Origin: Aliihoeflea aestuarii
GTDB lineage: Bacteria > Pseudomonadota > Alphaproteobacteria > Rhizobiales > Rhizobiaceae
DNA length: 64,000 nt
Assembly: GCF_024105665.1 (NCBI RefSeq)
Contig: NZ_JAAAMK010000008.1
Span: forward strand, 1-64,000
Direction: 5' to 3'
In this document: positions 41,764 through 50,073 of the stretch, in pieces
Layout of the letters: every line of letters starts with the position of its first letter
How positions within the stretch are numbered: the stretch's first letter is position 1
Notes under the pieces: model-generated
Seen by the model: the letters and a program-made list of their open reading frames with translations, nothing else
Told to the model about the DNA's origin: nothing
The model's database searches: none
Position numbers and translations under genes: made by a program

Positions 41764-42969
41764 ATGAATGTGATGCCAGAGATCGATGTTGAGCTTGAGT
41801 TCGACGAGGAGATTCTCGAGCAAGGAGAGCTCATTTCCGACAAACTGAACATGCTGCGGCTTGAACAGTATCCTCCCGATGCATTGAAGGGACTGCGGCG
41901 GTTCTCGTCGGCCGAGGTGGCAGAGTTTCTTGGAGTTACGCAGAACCATATTAAGAAGCTGCACCTCGAGGGCAAGGGTCCTGCCCCGGACGTCTCAAGT
42001 TCCGGTCGTCGTTCATATACAGCACAGCAGATGTTGGAACTGCGTCACTACCTCGACAAACATGGCCGTTCGGACTTTAAGCGTTATGTGCCGCAACGTC
42101 GACTTGGCGAGCCGCTTCAGGTTATCTCAGTGGTCAACTTTAAGGGCGGCAGCGGTAAAACTACGACCGCCGCCCATTTGGCGCAGTATCTGGCGCTGAC
42201 CGGGCATCGCGTGCTGGTGATCGACCTAGATCCCCAGGCGTCATTGTCTGCGCTTCACGGCGTGCAGCCCGAACTCGACAAGAACCTCTCGCTTTATGAA
42301 GCGCTACGGTATGACGAGTACAGAAAGTCGATTAAGGAGGTTATCCGCCCGACGAACTTTCCTGGCCTCGATATCGTGCCTGCCAATCTAGAGCTCCAGG
42401 AGTACGAGTACGAGACGCCGTTGGCGGCATCGAATCGAAATTCGCCAGAAGGCCGCTTGTTCTTTACGCGCATTTCCACCGCACTTGGCGAAGTCGACGA
42501 TCGCTATGATGTCGTCGTGATCGATTGCCCGCCACAACTGGGCTACCTCACTCTAACGTCGCTGACGGCGTCGACATCCGTTCTTATCACTGTGCATCCA
42601 CAGATGCTCGATGTCATGTCGATGAGCCAGTTCCTGCTAATGCTTGGCGGCATTCTTCAATCTATCAAGGAAGCCGGGGCCACTGTCCGGCTGAAGTGGT
42701 TTCGCTATTTGGTTACGCGCTACGAGCCCACCGATGGCCCTCAGGCCCAGATGGTGGGCTTCCTGCAGGCGCTCTTCAACAAGCGCATGTTGAAGAATCA
42801 GATGCTCAAGTCCACTGCCGTCTCCGATGCGGGGATTACGAAGCAAACCCTCTACGAGGTCGAGAAAAGTCAGTTTACTCGCACGACATATGAGCGAGCG
42901 ATTGAGAGCTTGAACGCCGTAAATGCGGAAATCGTCTCCCTTGTTCACAAGGCGTGGGGGCGCAGATGA
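41764..42969 (+). CDS. repA: RepA, plasmid partition ATPase
   Basis: 401 residues. N-terminal HTH-type region (FSSAEVAEFLGVTQNHIKKLH, about 41-62), Walker A NFKGGSGKTT (about 122-131), LVIDLDPQASLSALHG (A' box) and DVVVIDCPPQLGYLT (Walker B). Long-type ParA of the repABC operon; with RepB it segregates the replicon and represses the operon. Followed by RepB after 75 bp. Confidence 0.96.
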   Translation: MNVMPEIDVELEFDEEILEQGELISDKLNMLRLEQYPPDALKGLRRFSSAEVAEFLGVTQNHIKKLHLEGKGPAPDVSSSGRRSYTAQQMLELRHYLDKHGRSDFKRYVPQRRLGEPLQVISVVNFKGGSGKTTTAAHLAQYLALTGHRVLVIDLDPQASLSALHGVQPELDKNLSLYEALRYDEYRKSIKEVIRPTNFPGLDIVPANLELQEYEYETPLAASNRNSPEGRLFFTRISTALGEVDDRYDVVVIDCPPQLGYLTLTSLTASTSVLITVHPQMLDVMSMSQFLLMLGGILQSIKEAGATVRLKWFRYLVTRYEPTDGPQAQMVGFLQALFNKRMLKNQMLKSTAVSDAGITKQTLYEVEKSQFTRTTYERAIESLNAVNAEIVSLVHKAWGRR

Positions 42970-42974
42970 TTGTC

Positions 42975-42988
42975 TTGACAGCCGTGCA
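42975..42988 (+). repeat. parS-like repeat, copy 2
   Basis: Same 14 bp as 41495-41508, located 6 bp after the repA stop, a usual position for RepB-binding sites. Confidence 0.5.
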
Positions 42989-43044
42989 GATCGGCAATTC
43001 GCCTTACAATTTCAACACGTTCACAGGTCATCCTCGGTGTGCGA

Positions 43045-44031
43045 ATGGCTAGAAAACACCTCCTCGCAAGCGTGACAGCTTCATTGAATGCTGAGAGATC
43101 ACAATCATCGTCGGAAGCTCGATCCGAGTATACGAGGAAGGGTGCATCGCGTTCGATGCGGCAGTCTCTCGACGAACTTGCCGAGAGCAGCATGAAGATG
43201 CTTGCAGGTGAAACAGTGGTTTCGCTGGATCCAGCTGACCTCGATAGCTCATTCGTCTCCGACCGGATTGACGAAAGCGATGAAGAGTACGCACAGCTGC
43301 GAGAGGCCATCAAGCAGTCTGGCCAATCGACGCCGATCTTGGTGCGTCCGCATCCTGATGCTGCGGGCCGGTACATGATCGTGTTCGGCCATCGTCGGGC
43401 CAAGGTAGCGCGAGAACTCGGGACTCTGGTCCGAGCGGTGGTCAAGCCGCTCGCCGATATCGAACACGTAATTGCGCAGGGCCAGGAAAATACCGCCCGG
43501 TCCGATCTGTCATTTATCGAGAAAGCGTTGTTCGCGCAGCGATTGCTCGACCAAGGAATGACCAGGTCCACCATCAAGTCTGCTTTGACTGTGGATGATA
43601 CGCTGCTCTCGCGCATGTTGTCTGTCGCCGGGGGGATACCTAAACCCGTTCTGAGCGCTGTTGGTGCTGCCAAGGGAGTCGGCCGAGACCGCTGGGAAGA
43701 ACTGAAGAAGCTGGTTCAGAATCCGACGAACGCGGAAAGATCGGTCGAGTTTGTCGAGGCCGACGAGTTCGCCAAAGCTCAAGACAGCGAGCAAGGGTTC
43801 AATCTTCTTTTGAGTTTTCTAAAGAGCACTAGAACCCCGAGAAAAGCACGTGTCATTCCTGGATCGAAGGACTGGGCTCCAGAGGATCGATCGCTCGTAG
43901 TCGCTGTCAATCCCGGGGCAGGCGGTCTCTCGCTCGAGTTCAAGGACAAGGGAGCAAAGCCTTTTGGCGAATGGCTCGCCAGGAATCTGGACAGCCTCTA
44001 CGAGGCCTTCAGGAAGTCGGAAAATAGATAA
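43045..44031 (+). CDS. repB: RepB, ParB-like partition protein
   Basis: 328 residues from ATG 43045 (an in-frame GTG lies 6 bp upstream). ParB-N domain: DESDEEYAQLREAIKQSGQSTPILVRPHP followed by YMIVFGHRRAKVARELG, then an HTH segment (FIEKALFAQRLLDQGMTRSTIKSAL). Binds parS-like sites to anchor RepA. Diverges from most RepB proteins in the C-terminal third. Confidence 0.93.
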   Translation: MARKHLLASVTASLNAERSQSSSEARSEYTRKGASRSMRQSLDELAESSMKMLAGETVVSLDPADLDSSFVSDRIDESDEEYAQLREAIKQSGQSTPILVRPHPDAAGRYMIVFGHRRAKVARELGTLVRAVVKPLADIEHVIAQGQENTARSDLSFIEKALFAQRLLDQGMTRSTIKSALTVDDTLLSRMLSVAGGIPKPVLSAVGAAKGVGRDRWEELKKLVQNPTNAERSVEFVEADEFAKAQDSEQGFNLLLSFLKSTRTPRKARVIPGSKDWAPEDRSLVVAVNPGAGGLSLEFKDKGAKPFGEWLARNLDSLYEAFRKSENR

Positions 44032-44039
44032 CGGAGATC

Positions 44040-44165
44040 GAACCAGCAAAAGAAAAAGGCCCCCGAACGTCACCGCGCGGAAGCCCTTCTCGTATTCTCT
44101 GACAAGATCGAGAATCGCAAATCCGCGAATCACTGTCAAGAGTCTCGGCGCTGTTTCGGCGAGCG
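44040..44165 (-). ncRNA. Probable antisense (counter-transcribed) RNA of repABC
   Basis: The 166-bp repB-repC gap is the usual place of the small antisense RNA that limits RepC synthesis. The stretch contains the family-typical AAGGCCCCCGAACG block near 44061 and strong local symmetry. Boundaries and promoter on the minus strand are estimates. Confidence 0.5.
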
Positions 44166-44170
44166 GATTT
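44119..44170 (+). promoter_or_regulatory. Hairpin in the repC leader
   Basis: AAATCCGC (44119-44126) pairs with GCGGATTT (44163-44170), followed by CTTTTGCC, 28 bp before the repC ATG. In repABC plasmids an alternative leader stem of this kind is stabilised by the antisense RNA and stops repC expression. Confidence 0.55.
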
Positions 44171-44197
44171 CTTTTGCCTAACGACAGGTGAGAGAAG

Positions 44198-45514
44198 ATG
44201 CAGACGCATATCACAACGACGCCCTTTGGGCGGCGGCCGATGACGCTCGCCATGATGGCCAGCCAGGTCGCAGCAAACGCCATGCCGGAAGGCGCCAGCG
44301 TTCAGAAATGGCATGTCTTCAAATTCATACGTGAAGCCAAGGATTTGATCGGCGCCACCGATCGCTCACTGGCGATCCTCAACGCGTTGCTGTCCTTCCA
44401 TCGGGATATGGAGCTTTCGGCCGATGGCGAACTCGTCGTGTGGCCATCGAACGAGCAGCTCATGGCCCGTGCAAACGGCATGCCGGCGACAACATTACGG
44501 CGTCATCTGGCCGTCCTGGTCGATTGCGGGCTGATCATCCGCCGGGACAGCCCAAACGGCAAACGCTTTGCGCGCAAGGGCAGGGGCGGGCAGATCGAAC
44601 AGGCTTACGGCTTCGATCTGTCGCCGATCGTCGCGCGAGCCGGGGAGTTCGCCGAGCTGGCTGAGACGGTTCAGACCGAAAAGCGCGCCTACAGGGCTGC
44701 CAGGGAGCGCCTCACATTGTTGCGCCGGGACATCGTGAAGATGATCGACGCCGGCCTCGAGGAGGGGGTTCCAGGCAATTGGGGCAAGATGACCCGAACC
44801 TATCAAGGGATTATCGGCCGGCTCCCTCGAACCGCTCCCCGGCAACTCCTCGAGGATATCTGCGAGGACCTGGATCTGCTCTGGATCGAAGTTCGTGACG
44901 TGCTGGAATCTTTCACGAAAACACAGAATCCGGACGCCAATGAGTCCCATTCCGGTCGCCACATACAGAATTCAAACCCAGACTCCATCTCTGAATCTGA
45001 AAGCGGCTCAGGAAATAACGAAGAAGCGACCGGCAACGCTGCGGAAAACGACAACCTGCACAGCTTGCCCAAGCGGGAGTTGCCCTTGGGGATCGTGCTG
45101 GACGCCTGCGGAAGCTGGCGCGAGCTGGCCAAGGATGGCGAAATCCGCAACTGGCGCGACTTTTTGGCGGCGGCGGAGGTCGCCCGGCCGATGCTGGGGG
45201 TCAGCCCCAGCGCCTGGCGAGAGGCCTGCGAGGCGCTGGGCGAACGCCAGGCGGCGATCACGCTGGCTGCCATCTATCAGCGCGCCGATCAGATCAAGAG
45301 CGCCGGCGGCTATTTGCGCAGCCTGACGGACAGGGCCCGCGACGGGAAATTCTCGGCCTGGCCAATGGTGATGGCGCTCTTGCGCGCGAAACTGGATACC
45401 CAGAAGGCCGCAGCGCAGACCCATGGCAGATCGGCGGATGATGGTGACGAGGGGGAAGGGCGACTTGAGGTGTCGGAAGCGCTTCTCAGAAGTCTGCGTA
45501 GGCCGAAATCGTGA
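44198..45514 (+). CDS. repC: RepC, replication initiator
   Basis: 438 residues. Starts in the usual RepC way (TTTPFGRRPMTLAMMASQVAAN) with KWHVFKFIREAKDLIGATDRSLAILNALLSF and the winged-helix LMARANGMPATTLRRHLAVLVDCGLI. A variable Ser/Asn/Glu-rich linker (about 245-290) precedes the C-terminal domain (GIVLDACGSWRELAKDGEIRNWRDFLAAAEVARPMLGVS). RepC binds its origin, which normally lies within repC itself. Intact, so the replicon should be functional. Confidence 0.96.
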   Translation: MQTHITTTPFGRRPMTLAMMASQVAANAMPEGASVQKWHVFKFIREAKDLIGATDRSLAILNALLSFHRDMELSADGELVVWPSNEQLMARANGMPATTLRRHLAVLVDCGLIIRRDSPNGKRFARKGRGGQIEQAYGFDLSPIVARAGEFAELAETVQTEKRAYRAARERLTLLRRDIVKMIDAGLEEGVPGNWGKMTRTYQGIIGRLPRTAPRQLLEDICEDLDLLWIEVRDVLESFTKTQNPDANESHSGRHIQNSNPDSISESESGSGNNEEATGNAAENDNLHSLPKRELPLGIVLDACGSWRELAKDGEIRNWRDFLAAAEVARPMLGVSPSAWREACEALGERQAAITLAAIYQRADQIKSAGGYLRSLTDRARDGKFSAWPMVMALLRAKLDTQKAAAQTHGRSADDGDEGEGRLEVSEALLRSLRRPKS

Positions 45515-45586
45515 TGGCGGATGAATCGGTGTGTCCACAGACGGCTGATCGGTGGTACGGTCGCGCGCGTGGGTCGAGCCATGGGC

Positions 45587-45796
45587 TCATTCTTCGCATA
45601 CGAGACCGTCGAACGCCTCAAGCAGCGCATCCACGATCGCTTGACCAAGCGCGTGAGCAGTCTCGCGGGTTTGTGCTTCGTCTCCGCGGCGCGAAGCGGT
45701 GGCCAGATTCGAACCTTGATCGGTCAGGATCGCATTGGTCCGATCGATCGCCCATTGTGCGAAATCGTCTCGGCTGTCGACGATCCTGGGATCCAT
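45587..45796 (-). CDS. Small hypothetical protein (69 aa)
   Basis: From ATG 45796, with GGAG about 10 bp upstream. Acidic, helical: DSRDDFAQWAIDRTNAILTDQG... RETAHALGQAIVDALLEAFDG. Composition is more protein-like than the frames on the other strand. No family recognised. Confidence 0.45.
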   Translation of the reverse strand: MDPRIVDSRDDFAQWAIDRTNAILTDQGSNLATASRRGDEAQTRETAHALGQAIVDALLEAFDGLVCEE

Positions 45797-46010
45797 GAAT
45801 GCGCGCTCCGGCGTTTACCTTTCCTTCGGCCGATCCGGCTAAAGTCAGGGGGCGCGATAGGTATTGCGTTCGCGCATATTCAATCATGGCCTCTCAGTCC
45901 CTGCTGGACAAGCGGTTCCGCTTTGCCCGGTCGAGAAGACCCTTAGCGCCTGAGGGGAGGCCGTAGACGGTCACGCAGCCCTCCCAGATGGCCGGGGTTT
46001 CGAACGGGAT

Positions 46011-46433
46011 TCAGGCGGTCCAAGGATCGAACAGCTCGAAGGCAAACCCCTCGAAATCCCTCGTGTTGCGGGTCGCCAAGGTGAGCTGTTTCGCGGTCGC
46101 TGTCGCGGCGATCAAGGCATCCATGGATGACAGACCGCGGCCGCGACGCTTGGCCTGGGCCATCAGATCGCCCCACGCTAAAGCGATCGGCTCGTCTACA
46201 TGGAGAACCCTTTGCTCAAAACGCTGCGGCAGATCCTGCGCCAGCCATTCGGCCAGAGCCTCGCGTTTCCGGCCTTCGTCCATGAGGGCGACGCCGCGCC
46301 GGATCTCGGCAATCGACACCACGCTGATGAACGAACGGTCCTCATCGAGCTGGTCCAGCCATTCCAGAACCCGCGGGTCGGGGGCTGGCTTCGTCACCTC
46401 AGAGAGAACATTCGTATCGAGCAATAGCCTCAC
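46011..46433 (-). CDS. vapC: VapC-type PIN-domain toxin
   Basis: 140 residues. PIN signature: MRLLLDTNVLSEV (first Asp), SVVSIAEIRRGV (Glu), GLSSMDALIAATA (Asp) and LATRNTRDFEGF (last Asp/Asn). FitB-like variant. Ribonuclease toxin held by the antitoxin of the overlapping upstream gene (4-bp overlap). Confidence 0.93.
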   Translation of the reverse strand: MRLLLDTNVLSEVTKPAPDPRVLEWLDQLDEDRSFISVVSIAEIRRGVALMDEGRKREALAEWLAQDLPQRFEQRVLHVDEPIALAWGDLMAQAKRRGRGLSSMDALIAATATAKQLTLATRNTRDFEGFAFELFDPWTA

Positions 46434-46696
46434 AGCCGCAGATCACGCGGTTCGTCGCGCTGACGGTCGACGTCGAGATCGGTGCCGCGCAGCGGCGAAT
46501 CCATAAGGAACTCCGCAAGCGTGCCCTTGCGCACCGTCTTGCGCTGCCATTCCTCGGCCGAGACGACAACGACACTTGGCTTGCCGTTCCGGGTGATCGT
46601 TTGAGGTGCAGACTGTGCGCGCTCGATGACCTCCGACAGCCGAGCTTTGGCTCCTGCGACGGTCCAGTTGGTATCTTCTTTGGGTGCAGATAGCAT
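46430..46696 (-). CDS. Phd/YefM-type antitoxin of the PIN toxin
   Basis: 88 residues. Phd-like N-terminal fold: WTVAGAKARLSEVIERAQSAPQTITRNGKPSVVVVSAEEWQRK. The C-terminal tail (FLMDSPLRGTDLDVDRQRDEPRDLRL) would bind the toxin. First gene of the pair. Confidence 0.9.
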   Translation of the reverse strand: MLSAPKEDTNWTVAGAKARLSEVIERAQSAPQTITRNGKPSVVVVSAEEWQRKTVRKGTLAEFLMDSPLRGTDLDVDRQRDEPRDLRL

Positions 46697-46704
46697 CGTA
46701 GGCC

Positions 46705-46747
46705 TCCATGACCACTATGACTATCCTGACTATATGGGATTGCCCAT
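46705..46747 (-). promoter_or_regulatory. Operator/promoter region of the PIN toxin pair
   Basis: Read on the minus strand: an inverted repeat ATGGG-N4-CCCAT (46734-46747), then TATAGT (a -10 candidate) and three spaced AGTCA/AGTGG-like repeats up to the antitoxin start. Suitable for autoregulation. Confidence 0.5.
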
Positions 46748-46778
46748 ACGGCTGCAACAGGGGAGGGGAGGGAGCTTT

Positions 46779-47984
46779 TCAGAGCCCTGATGCCTTGGTG
46801 AGATTGACGCGGAAACGATCGCGCCGCCGCTGGTACTTGCGGGTCATTTCGGCGCTCGCATGTCCAAGCTGCTTTTGCACATAGCGCTCGTCGACCTCGG
46901 CTGAGGACGCGAGTCCGGCTCGCAGAGAATGGCCCGCGAAGAGCTGTCCACGTGCTCCCTCGGGCAGATCGCCGCGCACGCCGGCGGCCAGTACGGTCCG
47001 CTTGACCAGACGGGCGACCTCCTGGTCGTTGAGCCGATCGGCGCCGACGGCCTTGCCTTGCCCTGTCACCCGGCGGAACAAGGGGCCGTGCGCGATCCGA
47101 CCGAGCTTGAGCCAGGTCTGCAGGGCGACCACCGGGCAGGTGGCGTCAGCCGAGCCGCGGCCGATCTCGACCTCACGCCATCCGGTTTTGCCGCGCAGCG
47201 TCACGAGCATGCCCTTGTCAAGGATCTCTATCCAGCCGGAAGAATCCTCGGTCTGGTTGCGGCCGCAATCCAAGCCGACCACCTCGGAGCGGCGCAGGCC
47301 GCCGGCAAAGCCTAGAAGCAGCATGGCGCGGTCGCGCAGGCCGCGCAGGGTGCCACGGTCGAGCGTTTCCAGCATGGCGATGAGGTCCTCGGGCAGGATC
47401 GCTTCCTTTTGCCGGGGCGGGGCGGCGTGCTTGTTGCGGATGCCGGCCATGACGGTGGCGATGTGACGGTCCTTCCTGTCGAGCGGCTGGCCGCGCTGCA
47501 CATAGTTCCAGGTCAGCGAGGACAGCCGTCGTTCGATGGTCGAGACGGAGTTCGGCTTCTTGACGCCCGTCGCCTTTCCCGAGGCGCAGGCGGTAATGTA
47601 AAGGCCGACGACCTGGGGATCGGCCGGAAACATCTCGACGCCTTGGCGTCGGCACCAACTCGAAAAATGCTTCCAGTCGGCGGCATAGGCGCGGCGGGTG
47701 TTAGCCGAGCTCGCTGCTTCGACATAGTCGCGGGCGTGGCCGGCAAGCGCGTCGAGATGCGCCGGCAGGCGTGGCGTGGCGACGGCCGGGAGAGGGGGCG
47801 AGGAGTGGTCGGCATCGCCGGCGGAAAGCCAATGATTTGGCTTTTCGAGCGACGAACGCCCGGAGCCATAGCGGAGGGCCGAGGCTTCGGCCGACGGTCC
47901 CTCCGGCGCGCGGCCCATTTCCATGACGACATCGACGATGTCGGGCAGGTCATTGGGGTCCTGGTTGTCGGCGTCGTCGGTCAT
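46779..47984 (-). CDS. Tyrosine recombinase/integrase
   Basis: 401 residues. N-terminal SAM-like core-binding domain (ARDYVEAASSANTRRAYAADWKHFSSWCRR, about 87-117), first catalytic Arg in GGLRRSEVVGLD, HxxR in GHSLRAGLASSA, and final His and Tyr in LGHASAEMTRKYQRR. Likely acts on the plasmid itself (dimer resolution) or a past integrative element; no att site was recognised. Next to the VapBC-like pair and divergent from DUF1778. Confidence 0.92.
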   Translation of the reverse strand: MTDDADNQDPNDLPDIVDVVMEMGRAPEGPSAEASALRYGSGRSSLEKPNHWLSAGDADHSSPPLPAVATPRLPAHLDALAGHARDYVEAASSANTRRAYAADWKHFSSWCRRQGVEMFPADPQVVGLYITACASGKATGVKKPNSVSTIERRLSSLTWNYVQRGQPLDRKDRHIATVMAGIRNKHAAPPRQKEAILPEDLIAMLETLDRGTLRGLRDRAMLLLGFAGGLRRSEVVGLDCGRNQTEDSSGWIEILDKGMLVTLRGKTGWREVEIGRGSADATCPVVALQTWLKLGRIAHGPLFRRVTGQGKAVGADRLNDQEVARLVKRTVLAAGVRGDLPEGARGQLFAGHSLRAGLASSAEVDERYVQKQLGHASAEMTRKYQRRRDRFRVNLTKASGL

Positions 47985-48125
47985 GACAGGGATTATAGCG
48001 TGATTTGGCCGGCGACGGCGAGGGGCGATCGAGACAGTCGCGCGGCTGGTTGAGTGCCTTCCGGCTGTTTGATGGCTGTTTCGCAGGCAGCTAATAGCGC
48101 TTGTACGCCTTTAAGACACATATAC

Positions 48126-48154
48126 TTGACGCACGGGCGCTGCTCAGCTACATC
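48126..48154 (+). promoter_or_regulatory. Promoter of the DUF1778/GNAT operon
   Basis: TTGACG (48126-48131), 17-bp spacer, TACATC (48149-48154), 27 bp before the antitoxin ATG. Confidence 0.45.
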
Positions 48155-48181
48155 AGGGACGAGAGAGTAAAGGACGTTCTT

Positions 48182-48460
48182 ATGCCTCGGGCAGCGGTTG
48201 AAGCGAACGAACGGATGAATTTGCGGGTGGCGGCGCAGCAGAAGGCGACGCTGATGCGGGCGGCCGCGCTTGTGCACGCGGACTTGACGGAGTTCGTCAC
48301 CCGTGCGGCCTTGCGCGAGGCCGAAGCGGTCATCGAGAGCGCCGAGAGGATAGAAGTCTCGGAGCGGGATTTCCTGCGCATTCTGGAGCTTCTGGACAAC
48401 CCGCCGCCGCCGAACGAAAAGCTGCGCGCCGCGATCGCCGCTTTGCCGCGTGACCGATGA
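48182..48460 (+). CDS. DUF1778 antitoxin (TacA-like)
   Basis: 92 residues from ATG 48182, AAAGGA upstream. RHH N-terminus (NERMNLRVAAQQKATLMRAAALVHADLTEFVTRAALREAE) and a C-terminal toxin-binding tail with FLRILELLDNPPPPNEKLRAA, as in DUF1778 antitoxins. Overlaps the toxin by 4 bp. Confidence 0.93.
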   Translation: MPRAAVEANERMNLRVAAQQKATLMRAAALVHADLTEFVTRAALREAEAVIESAERIEVSERDFLRILELLDNPPPPNEKLRAAIAALPRDR

Positions 48461-48996
48461 GCGTTCCGGCATGGCATGAGGAGCCGATCGCCAAAGAGCA
48501 CGATCGGAGCGGCTTCGATTGCGGCGATGCGGACATGAACGCGTTTCTGGCCCGTTATGCGCGCCAGAGCCATGAGCAGAACGCCACCAAGACCTATTGC
48601 GCGATAGAATTGGCCCGTCCCGGGCGGATCCTCGGGTTCTATTCGATCGCGCCGTCGGCTGTGGCCCACGCAGCCGTGCCGGCGCGGATGACCAAGGGAT
48701 TGGCGCGCCACGACGTTCCGGGCTTTCTGCTGGCGCGTATCGCCACCGACAGGTCGGTCGCGGGGCAGGGGTTGGGTGGCCAGCTGCTGGTTGCCGCAGC
48801 TAGGCGGTGCCTGCGGCTGGTGGCGGAGGGTGGCGGCATCCTTTTGATCATCGACGCCAAGACCGAGCATGCGGCGGACTGGTACGCGTCGTTTGGCGCC
48901 GAGCGCCTGCAGGGCCAGTCCCAGGGCGGGCCGTTGCGGCTGGCGCTCCATCTGACGACGTTCGCGGCGGATTTGCGGGCTGCCGGCCATCTTTGA
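48457..48996 (+). CDS. GNAT acetyltransferase toxin (TacT-like)
   Basis: 179 residues. GNAT fold with acetyl-CoA motif RSVAGQGLGGQLL (about 99-111), preceded by FLLARIATD and followed by IIDAKTEHAADWYASFGAERL. Partners of DUF1778 proteins acetylate charged tRNA and stop translation. Full length, in the classical antitoxin-toxin order. Confidence 0.93.
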   Translation: MSVPAWHEEPIAKEHDRSGFDCGDADMNAFLARYARQSHEQNATKTYCAIELARPGRILGFYSIAPSAVAHAAVPARMTKGLARHDVPGFLLARIATDRSVAGQGLGGQLLVAAARRCLRLVAEGGGILLIIDAKTEHAADWYASFGAERLQGQSQGGPLRLALHLTTFAADLRAAGHL

Positions 48997-49010
48997 AGGC
49001 CAATTTCCAA

Positions 49011-49039
49011 ACGATCGATAATGCAACATTATCGGTCGT
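49011..49039. repeat. Inverted repeat after the GNAT toxin
   Basis: ACGATCGATAATG and CATTATCGGTCGT pair with one mismatch around CAA; 15 bp after the toxin stop and 78 bp before DUF1403. AT-rich centre, no T run. Could be an operator for the next gene or a recombination site. Confidence 0.5.
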
Positions 49040-49117
49040 ATTTATCTCCAAACAGCCGGTGCGGATTCTGTTGATAATTCTCGCATAAACCGCACATTGC
49101 GTGTAGGCTGATCTGCA

Positions 49118-50071
49118 ATGAATCGGCCAGTCACACCAATATCGCATCCTATCATACCGCTGCCGCGCGTGCCGGCCTGGGCGGTGCCGCGCAGCACCAT
49201 CGACAGCGATGTCGAGGCTGCCTATATGGCCGGCAGTGCCCTGAATTCACTCGACAACCTGGTTTGCTACAATGCGCCATGGCTCGGCGCCTGGCGGCAG
49301 CGGCTCGCCCTCAAAGCCGCCGCCGCGAGCGTCAAACTGATGCGCCACACCGAGGACGAATCCGCCCTGCGTGATGCCTGGTATCTGCGCCAGCCCGGCG
49401 ACGAGCTGGGCCCAGCCGGCAACGTGCTTTTGGCTTGGCGAAAGCTCACCGACCGTTCGTTGCTGCCAACGGTCGGGGTTCTGCAATCCGTCGCCGATCT
49501 GCTCGGCATCACCTGGTCGGATGTCTTTGCCGAGTGCATCGAGGAGGTTGCCGACGGCGTGCGCTCGGCGGCTCCCGCGCCGGTAATCGCCGCGCGCGCC
49601 GCAACGGCGATCATGCGCGAAGACCCGAAGGCCGAAGCCCTGGCCTGGTGGATGGCCGATCTTGCCCTGTCCCGACGCATGGGTTGGTCGCCGGCTGTTC
49701 CGTTGCTCGCGACCCAGATCCACGCGGACGTGCTTCGCACCGGTCCGGATCGTCGCCGGGGGCGCCCCGATGCTCCTGGCTTTGAGCGGGCAATCTGCCT
49801 TGCCGTCGCGGCCGGCGCGGCGGAGGCCTGCCAGCTCGCCGCCGGTATTGCGCAGCAGGCCGAACGTCTGCACGAGGTCACGCCGAAATTGCGCGCCAAG
49901 GGGGCAGGGGACGTCATTGCGTTGTTGCTGTCCGACGATGCCGTGTCCGGTTCCTTCACCAGCAGAGCGATGACCCGCTGGGCCAGCCGCCGGCTGTTCG
50001 AGCGGTTACAAAAAGTCGACGCCGTGCGCGAACTCAGCGGCCGGTCGACTTTCCGACTGTACGGGTTGTAG
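49118..50071 (+). CDS. DUF1403 family protein
   Basis: 317 residues. Matches DUF1403 by its start (PRVPAWAVPRSTIDSDVEAAYMAGSALNSLDNLV) and the paired helical pattern (AWRQRLALKAAAASVKLMRHTEDESALRDAWYLR; SWSDVFAECIEEV). Entirely helical, soluble. Often next to ScpB-like genes on rhizobial plasmids; no function established. Followed by scpB after 2 bp. Confidence 0.88.
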   Translation: MNRPVTPISHPIIPLPRVPAWAVPRSTIDSDVEAAYMAGSALNSLDNLVCYNAPWLGAWRQRLALKAAAASVKLMRHTEDESALRDAWYLRQPGDELGPAGNVLLAWRKLTDRSLLPTVGVLQSVADLLGITWSDVFAECIEEVADGVRSAAPAPVIAARAATAIMREDPKAEALAWWMADLALSRRMGWSPAVPLLATQIHADVLRTGPDRRRGRPDAPGFERAICLAVAAGAAEACQLAAGIAQQAERLHEVTPKLRAKGAGDVIALLLSDDAVSGSFTSRAMTRWASRRLFERLQKVDAVRELSGRSTFRLYGL

Positions 50072-50073
50072 CC

